From assembly GCF_001029105.3 (NCBI RefSeq), contig NZ_CP011807.3:2480001-2544000 (forward strand): a stretch of DNA of 64,000 nt, given 5' to 3'. Shown piece after piece: positions 58,818 to 64,000 of this stretch (its first letter is position 1; each line of letters starts with the position of its first letter). A model generated the notes under the pieces. That model saw only the letters and a list, made by a program, of their open reading frames with translations. It searched no databases and was not told where the DNA came from. The stretch comes from Pandoraea faecigallinarum. GTDB taxonomy: Bacteria > Pseudomonadota > Gammaproteobacteria > Burkholderiales > Burkholderiaceae. Position numbers and translations under genes: made by a program.

Positions 58818-60031
58818 ATGGACTCTCCCGCAATATCCTGCGCTGCGAGCATAGCGTGCACGCGTCGCATGACCTCGGCCACCGAAATGTCCTTCGCGCA
58901 TTCGTGGCCGTATGGACACGTATGAAACATGCAGGGACGGCACGCCGGATACTTCGCCACGACGTTGTGACGCGCGGTGTCGGGCGGCGCCCAGCGTGCC
59001 ACGTCGCTTCCGCAGGCGACGACGATGCTGCGCGTACCGAGCGCGGCGGCGATGTGCGAGACGCCGGTGTCGTTGCAGATCAGCAAGCGGGCATGCGCGA
59101 CGAGCGCGGCCAGCGTGCCCAGCGATGTCTTGCTGCAAAAATCGACGATCGGCTCGTGTGCCCGCGCGTTCAGGGCCTCGGCGATTTCCCGTTCCTGTGC
59201 CCCGCCTGTCAGAATCACCCGATATCCCTGTCGCGTGACCTTGTCCGCAATGCTCGCGAAACGTTCCACCGGCCAGCGGCGCGACGGCATTCTCGATCCC
59301 GGATGCACGATGACGTAGCGGCCCGGCTCCAGCCGGAACTTGTCGCACAGTACCTGGAACGTTGCGTAATCCAGCGCCGCGAGCGGAAATTCGAGGTGAT
59401 CGCCCCAGTCCTGATAGCCCATGGCTCGCGTCAGCGCGAGGCATCGGTGCACCTCCGAGCCCGACTCCGGCCACGGAAGGCCGTGTTGAATGTCGTGCGC
59501 CGGCATGCCGGACGCATCTGGCGAAACGCAACGCATATCGTCTCCCATATTGGTGCCCATATCGGACACCGTACCCGACGGCACGAATCCGGCGCAGCGC
59601 TGCGCACCCATGCTGTTGACGACGGCGTTCGAGTATGCCCCGCTGCCATGTAGTTGCACGGCGAGATCGAAGTGACGCGCCCGGCACTCACGCTCGAACA
59701 CGCGGCGCTTCTCGAGGTCGATGCCCTGCTCCGGCAAGCCGGGTGCCCCCGGGAACGGCAGAAAATCGTCGATGTACTCCTTGAAGCGTGCCGCAAACGA
59801 CTCGGCCCAGGGCAATCCCACGAGCGTGATGCGTGCGCCGGGTTCGCCCAGCCGGATCGCTCTGAGTGCCGGTACCGCGCACAGCATGTCGCCGAGTTGC
59901 AACGCCCGGAACACGACGATACGGCGGTGTGTGCCGAGGCTCGGAATGTCCATGCGCGCGGGCATCCCGGCGGGAGGCAACGGTGTGCCCGTCGCATGGG
60001 TGGCCGTTAGGGACATCGGAAGCCGGCTCAT
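58814..60031 (-). CDS. GT9 family glycosyltransferase (heptosyltransferase-like)
   Basis: This 405-residue protein has the GT9 pattern: an N-terminal RIVVFRALQLGDMLCAVPALRAI over two motifs, the C-terminal VHPGSRMPSRRWPVERFASIA, the ICNDTGVSHIAAALG donor site and a terminal cysteine cluster (CRPCMFHTCPYGHEC). It transfers heptose or a related sugar to a lipid-anchored acceptor at the cytoplasmic face. The 30-residue N-terminal extension before the domain is Ala/Pro-rich. Its ATG overlaps the stop of the GT2 gene (ATGA) and its stop overlaps the next gene. Another GT9 gene is at the right edge. Confidence 0.9.
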   Translation of the reverse strand: MSRLPMSLTATHATGTPLPPAGMPARMDIPSLGTHRRIVVFRALQLGDMLCAVPALRAIRLGEPGARITLVGLPWAESFAARFKEYIDDFLPFPGAPGLPEQGIDLEKRRVFERECRARHFDLAVQLHGSGAYSNAVVNSMGAQRCAGFVPSGTVSDMGTNMGDDMRCVSPDASGMPAHDIQHGLPWPESGSEVHRCLALTRAMGYQDWGDHLEFPLAALDYATFQVLCDKFRLEPGRYVIVHPGSRMPSRRWPVERFASIADKVTRQGYRVILTGGAQEREIAEALNARAHEPIVDFCSKTSLGTLAALVAHARLLICNDTGVSHIAAALGTRSIVVACGSDVARWAPPDTARHNVVAKYPACRPCMFHTCPYGHECAKDISVAEVMRRVHAMLAAQDIAGESI

Positions 60032-61032
60032 AGGAATAGCACCCTGAAATGAAGACCGCCCCGCACGCGCCAGTACAACGACACCGGCGGAATGGCGATT
60101 GAAGTCCAGATCATCTCGGCGACGTGTGCAGGCGTGCGCGCGGTATGCCGGAGTCGTCTGGCACAGAACATTGCGGTGGACGCGGCCCAGACCGTGAGCG
60201 CCACGATGGCCGCGGCGTACTGCGCGCAGGCGAGTAGCACGACGGCAGCCAAAAGTGCCACACCGGCGGTGTAATACAGCCACGGCGGCGAAGGCCGGAT
60301 ATGGCGCCGGTATAGCGCCGGATACTTCTTGTAAAGCAACGCATCGAAGAATACTTTCGATTGCTGGCCGATGCTCACGCCCCAATGCGCCGGGCGCACC
60401 GGGTGCACGACCTTCGCCCCCCGGGCGAACGAAATGGGGCCGACCGAGCGCAGTGCAAACATGAGATCGGCGTCTTCGCGCCATGCACGGGTGAACCGTT
60501 CGTCGAAACCGCCCACCGCGTCGAGCGCATGTCGACGTACGAAACAGTTCGCGGTGGCGAATTCGGCATGCGCAAGCCCGCTGGCATCTCGCTCGTAATC
60601 CGTTGGCGGGTCCGAAATGGGCATGTCGATCTCACCCGCGACGGCGACGGCGTCAGGTTCGCGAAGTAGCGCCGCACAGCCGCCGCGCAACCAGAGAGGG
60701 TCAGGAATCGTGTCGTCGTCGGTGAATGCCACGACCGGTGCCCGGGCGCAGCGCCACCCGGCATTGCGCGCAGCGGCCGGCCCTTGCGTCGCGGTGACCG
60801 GCAGGTAAGCGATCCGGGGCGCGCCGGCCGTCAGCGCCTGACACCTTGCTACGACTTCGCGAGTGGCATCGTCCGGCCCGTCGTCCGCGACGATGATTTC
60901 AAAGGCCTCGGCGTCGAATTGCTGAGCGCACAGCGCCGTCAGGCATCGATGCAGCAGATCCGGTCGCCGCCACGTGGGCACCACGACGGAGACGACCGGT
61001 GCGACATCGGTTGAACCGCGATCCTCCGTCAT
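60028..61032 (-). CDS. GT2 family glycosyltransferase with C-terminal membrane segment
   Basis: This 334-residue GT-A enzyme has VVSVVVPTWRRPDLL at its start, VADDGPDD, the metal-binding FTDDDTIPDP and the DERFTRAWREDADLM block. A hydrophobic stretch near residues 255-285 (LYYTAGVALLAAVVLLAC) suggests a membrane anchor. It overlaps the carbamoyltransferase gene upstream and the GT9 gene downstream by ATGA, so three enzymes are made from one coupled stretch. Donor and acceptor are unknown; the context suggests a surface glycan. Confidence 0.88.
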   Translation of the reverse strand: MTEDRGSTDVAPVVSVVVPTWRRPDLLHRCLTALCAQQFDAEAFEIIVADDGPDDATREVVARCQALTAGAPRIAYLPVTATQGPAAARNAGWRCARAPVVAFTDDDTIPDPLWLRGGCAALLREPDAVAVAGEIDMPISDPPTDYERDASGLAHAEFATANCFVRRHALDAVGGFDERFTRAWREDADLMFALRSVGPISFARGAKVVHPVRPAHWGVSIGQQSKVFFDALLYKKYPALYRRHIRPSPPWLYYTAGVALLAAVVLLACAQYAAAIVALTVWAASTAMFCARRLRHTARTPAHVAEMIWTSIAIPPVSLYWRVRGGLHFRVLFL

Positions 61033-62840
61033 TGCGATTTCTCCAGCAGAAACGGACCGATGACAAGGGCGTCGAGCGGCGACGCCCAGAAGCACTCGAT
61101 GGCGTCCCGCGGTGAACAGACGATGGGTTCGCCGCGCGTGTTGAACGATGTGTTCACGAGCACCGGCACGCCGGTCAGCGCTTCGAACTCGGTGAGCAAC
61201 GCGTGATACATGGGGTTTTGCGAGGCGTTTACCGTCTGCACGCGCGCGGTGCCGTCCACGTGACAGACGGCAGGGATGCGCGTCTCCTGTCCGGGCACGA
61301 TGCCATAGACGAAAAGCATGAACGGCGCGTACAGCGATGCGCCCTGTGCGCTCTGCCCCGCCTGGCGTGTGCGGAACCACTCATGCGCCTTCTCTTCGAG
61401 AACCACGGGCGCGACGGGCCGGAAGTCCTCGCGATCCTTGATCTGGTTCAGGCGCTGCTGCATGCCCGGGTCCAGTGGCGAGGCCAGAATCGAGCGCGCG
61501 CCCAGAGCCCGGGGGCCGAACTCCATGCGCCCCTGGAACCAGCCGATCACCCGATTTTGCGCGAGCAGCGCGGCCGTCTCGCGCGGCACGTCATCCATGC
61601 GGCGATAGCGGAGCTTCGCCTCGTCGAGGAACGCATGGATGGCCGCTTCGCTGTAGGAGGGCCCGAGATAGGCGTGCTCCATGCGCCAGTCGCCGCGGCG
61701 GCCGCGTTGCTCGAAATCCACCCACAGGGCCGCGCCCAGTGCTGTGCCCGCGTCGCCTGCGGCCGGCTGCACCCAGACCTGGTCGAACGGGCCGTCATCG
61801 CGCACCCGGGCATTCATCACACAATTGAGCGCCACGCCGCCGGCCATCGCCAGACAACGCTCGCCGGTCTCCTGCGAAAGCCATGCCGTCATGTCGAGAA
61901 CGACGGATTCGAGCGTGTCCTGCAAGGATCGTGCGATATCGAAATGGCGCTGCTCCAGTGGCCAGCCGCGCTGCCGCGCCGGCCCCAGCAGTTCGGTCAG
62001 ATCGCGTTCCGGGACGATATAGCTGCCATTGCCTGCATACCGCGCGAGGGCTTGCATCTCCCGCATGAACGCAGGCTGACCGAACGACGCCAGCGCCATG
62101 ACTTTGTACTCGTCCGACGAATGCAAAAAGCCGAGATGCCGGGTGATCCGCTCGTAGAGCAGGCCAAGCGAGTTCGGCAGGTCGATCTGTTTGATGCGCT
62201 GATACCGGTTACCGTCGAACACGCCATAGCTGGTCGTGGCGATCTCGCCGCGACCGTCCATCGTGAGCACCGCGCAGCGCTCGAACGGTGCGGCGAGAAA
62301 CGCGCTCGCCTCGTGTGCGAGATGGTGTTCGACGTAGCGCCACGCATACGGGCCGTCGTGACGCAGTCCGCGAAAGCGCTTTTGCAAATGATGCGGCGCA
62401 CCGTCGGCGAGCTGGCGCGGCGCGTTGACAACGTACGACAGAAACAGCGGGTCCCACGGCGACCCGTCGCCCGTGGGCCGTGCGTGCGCAGACGGCATGA
62501 GCGGCAATTGCATGAAGGCGTTGTGCGCCGGGTCGGCGAACTCGCTGCGCATGTCGATGCCGGCAATGCCGCCACGCGAGACTTGCAGCCACGGATCGTA
62601 GGCGTAAGCCACGTCCTGGACGTCCCGCATCTCGATGTCGGCGGTTTCCAGGCAATAGTCGATGGCGTGATACGGCAATTCCCACGCCGAAAACGGCACC
62701 GGCCGCTTCCCATGCTTGATATGGGTGAAGCGTTCTTCTTCTGCCGCGGCAATGACTTCGCCGTCGCGGATCAGGCAAGCGGCGCTGTCGTGAAAGGCGG
62801 CGTTGATGCCCAGCGTGTAACGTGTTGCGGACAGCGGCAT
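61029..62840 (-). CDS. Carbamoyltransferase (NodU/CmcH family)
   Basis: This 603-residue enzyme carries the N-terminal Kae1-like part (INAAFHDSAACLIRDG, EEERFTHIKHGK, VEHHLAHEASAF with metal-binding histidines) and the C-terminal YrdC-like part (GWFQGRMEFGPRALGARSI). It transfers a carbamoyl group from carbamoyl phosphate through an adenylate to a sugar hydroxyl. NodU decorates nodulation factors and CmcH antibiotics; here a surface glycan is more likely because glycosyltransferases surround it. Length is normal for the family. AGGAG precedes ATG 62840, one base after the upstream GT9 stop. Confidence 0.92.
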   Translation of the reverse strand: MPLSATRYTLGINAAFHDSAACLIRDGEVIAAAEEERFTHIKHGKRPVPFSAWELPYHAIDYCLETADIEMRDVQDVAYAYDPWLQVSRGGIAGIDMRSEFADPAHNAFMQLPLMPSAHARPTGDGSPWDPLFLSYVVNAPRQLADGAPHHLQKRFRGLRHDGPYAWRYVEHHLAHEASAFLAAPFERCAVLTMDGRGEIATTSYGVFDGNRYQRIKQIDLPNSLGLLYERITRHLGFLHSSDEYKVMALASFGQPAFMREMQALARYAGNGSYIVPERDLTELLGPARQRGWPLEQRHFDIARSLQDTLESVVLDMTAWLSQETGERCLAMAGGVALNCVMNARVRDDGPFDQVWVQPAAGDAGTALGAALWVDFEQRGRRGDWRMEHAYLGPSYSEAAIHAFLDEAKLRYRRMDDVPRETAALLAQNRVIGWFQGRMEFGPRALGARSILASPLDPGMQQRLNQIKDREDFRPVAPVVLEEKAHEWFRTRQAGQSAQGASLYAPFMLFVYGIVPGQETRIPAVCHVDGTARVQTVNASQNPMYHALLTEFEALTGVPVLVNTSFNTRGEPIVCSPRDAIECFWASPLDALVIGPFLLEKSQ

Positions 62841-62841
62841 A

Positions 62842-64000
62842 TTATCGGCTCCTGGAGTGGATCGGGCGCACATTGCTGGCCTCGCGGCCGGTCGATGCGG
62901 TTTTACGCGGGCTGGCTTGCGGACTCGGCTGCGGAATCGATTGCGGCGCACGCAGCAGCGCAACGGGCGAAACCTCATGCGGCACCGGAGACGGCAGCAG
63001 GTGGCGGGCGGCGGCGACCACCGCGTCGGGCGACACGCCGCTCAGACAGGGATGCCCCGGCACGGCGCATTCGCTGCGATAACAGTTCCGGCATGGCACG
63101 TCGACGTTGAGCACGCGATGCGGCACCTGCCACGGGCGATGTTGGGGGTTCGTGAGCGCATAGAGATCCACCACCGGAGTCCCCACGGCCGCCGCGATAT
63201 GCACCGGCCCGGTATTGTTCGCGACGAGCAGATCCGCGCGCTCGATCAACGCGGCAAGCCTGCCCAGCGACAGCGCCCCCGCAAGCGGGAGCGCCTTCTT
63301 GCCGATCCGCGCGCACACGGTCGCGACCAGCGCATGCTCGTCCTGCCCTCCGGTGACGGCAACGCCGTCGAAGTCCCGCGCGAGTTGCGCGCCGGCTTCG
63401 GCAAACCGCTCAACAGGCCATCGACGCGACGGCGCGCTCGCGCCTGGATGAATCACCAGCCAGCGTCCCGAGGCGTGCCCATTGCCGACCGAGGCCAGCA
63501 ATTCCGCGATGGCGCGCCGGTCCTGACGCTGCACGGCGAAGCCGAGTCGCTCGTCGGAGGCAATCGCGCCCACCGACTGTACGAGTGCCAACTGGCGAAC
63601 GACTTCATGGCGCGTGCCCGAATGCGGTTCCGTCTCGACAATGCGGTCGGTGAGCAGCGCGTACGGATTCTCGCGGCAATGCGCCAGGCGCAGCGGGATA
63701 CCTGCCAGACGGCACATCATCGCGGCGGGCAGCGGACTCTGCGAATAGACGGTGAAGATCACGGCGGCATCGAAACGCGCCGCGCGAAGCTTGTCGACGA
63801 TGGCGAGGTCCGCGTCCGCCGATGCAACGACGGGATGCTTGACCCAGGGCGCGTCGTAGGCCCAGACGTCATCGACCATGTTCAGATACGGCGCGAGTTT
63901 TGCCGCCGCCGACGACGTGAGCAGTGTGAGATGACGCCCGCTGCCGGATTGCCTGAGCGCTCGCATCGCAGGCGTCGTCATCAACACGTCGCCCATGTTG
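62842..64000 (-). CDS. GT9 family glycosyltransferase, 5' end cut by window edge
   Basis: The visible 385 residues contain GDVLMTTPAMRALR, VIHPGASAPSRRWPVERFAEAG, VANNTGPVHIAAAVG and the cysteine cluster CRNCYRSECAVPGHPC, all typical of GT9 heptosyltransferase-like enzymes. The usual first strand lies before the GDVL motif, so the true start is beyond position 64000; the ATG at 63996 would be an internal methionine. The Pro/Ser/Arg-rich C-terminal 45 residues are not part of the fold. It is the most upstream visible gene of the coupled surface-glycan operon and a relative of the protein at 58814. Confidence 0.88.
   Translation of the reverse strand, partial: NMGDVLMTTPAMRALRQSGSGRHLTLLTSSAAAKLAPYLNMVDDVWAYDAPWVKHPVVASADADLAIVDKLRAARFDAAVIFTVYSQSPLPAAMMCRLAGIPLRLAHCRENPYALLTDRIVETEPHSGTRHEVVRQLALVQSVGAIASDERLGFAVQRQDRRAIAELLASVGNGHASGRWLVIHPGASAPSRRWPVERFAEAGAQLARDFDGVAVTGGQDEHALVATVCARIGKKALPLAGALSLGRLAALIERADLLVANNTGPVHIAAAVGTPVVDLYALTNPQHRPWQVPHRVLNVDVPCRNCYRSECAVPGHPCLSGVSPDAVVAAARHLLPSPVPHEVSPVALLRAPQSIPQPSPQASPRKTASTGREASNVRPIHSRSR

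Overview
The window is high-GC DNA packed with overlapping genes and holds about 47 protein genes. I see no rRNA, tRNA, insertion sequence, prophage or CRISPR array. The enzymes, the dipeptide-type importer and the GlgE-type glucan operon suggest a betaproteobacterium of the Burkholderiaceae. Pandoraea is my best guess from gene content alone; no marker gene is present to prove it.

Region A (1-22115) is an acyl-CoA catabolic island. A 13-gene minus-strand operon runs from a short-chain dehydrogenase at 12967 to the left edge. It encodes a solute-binding protein, a CoA ligase, a complete dipeptide-type ABC importer, an acyl-CoA-dehydrogenase-fold protein that looks like a flavin monooxygenase, a true acyl-CoA dehydrogenase, a thiolase, a two-subunit MaoC hydratase and a flavin reductase cut by the edge. 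To its right lie an FAD_binding_2 oxidoreductase, a second solute-binding protein and a three-part biotin carboxylase system (73-aa carrier, carboxyltransferase, biotin carboxylase), with an enoyl-CoA hydratase and an IclR regulator. The likely picture is uptake, CoA activation, oxidation, carboxylation and thiolysis of an unidentified acid. AT-rich promoters of the divergent units share a TCAATATTTGAA-like motif that is a candidate IclR operator.

Region B (22301-40378) is one plus-strand operon for alpha-glucan and trehalose metabolism: glgE, treS-maltokinase fusion, glgB, glgX, treZ, malQ, treY. It can make branched glucan from trehalose through maltose-1-phosphate and turn glucan back into trehalose. 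No glgA, glgC or otsA is present.

Region C (40416-46895) is a minus-strand stress operon: two small unknown proteins, three stress-associated families (DUF2795, a general-stress-type membrane protein, DUF4142), two short-chain dehydrogenases and a large KatE-type catalase.

Region D (47304-64000) carries cell-surface polysaccharide genes and regulators: a GT4 glycosyltransferase with a UDP-glucuronate decarboxylase, a pyruvate-oxidase-like TPP enzyme, a hybrid sensor kinase, a PIG-L deacetylase with a GT2 enzyme, two sigma54-dependent activators, and a tightly coupled operon of glycosyltransferases with a carbamoyltransferase that runs off the right edge.

The most striking observation is that regions B, C and D share sigma54 (-24/-12) promoters. 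I find five good matches, at 22301, 46956, 47304, 51475 and 53388. Each lies 33-62 bases before a start codon, and together they precede the glucan/trehalose operon, the catalase operon, the GT4 operon, the TPP enzyme and the PIG-L operon. Two sigma54 activators and a hybrid kinase sit in the same stretch. This looks like a self-contained RpoN-controlled stress and envelope island.
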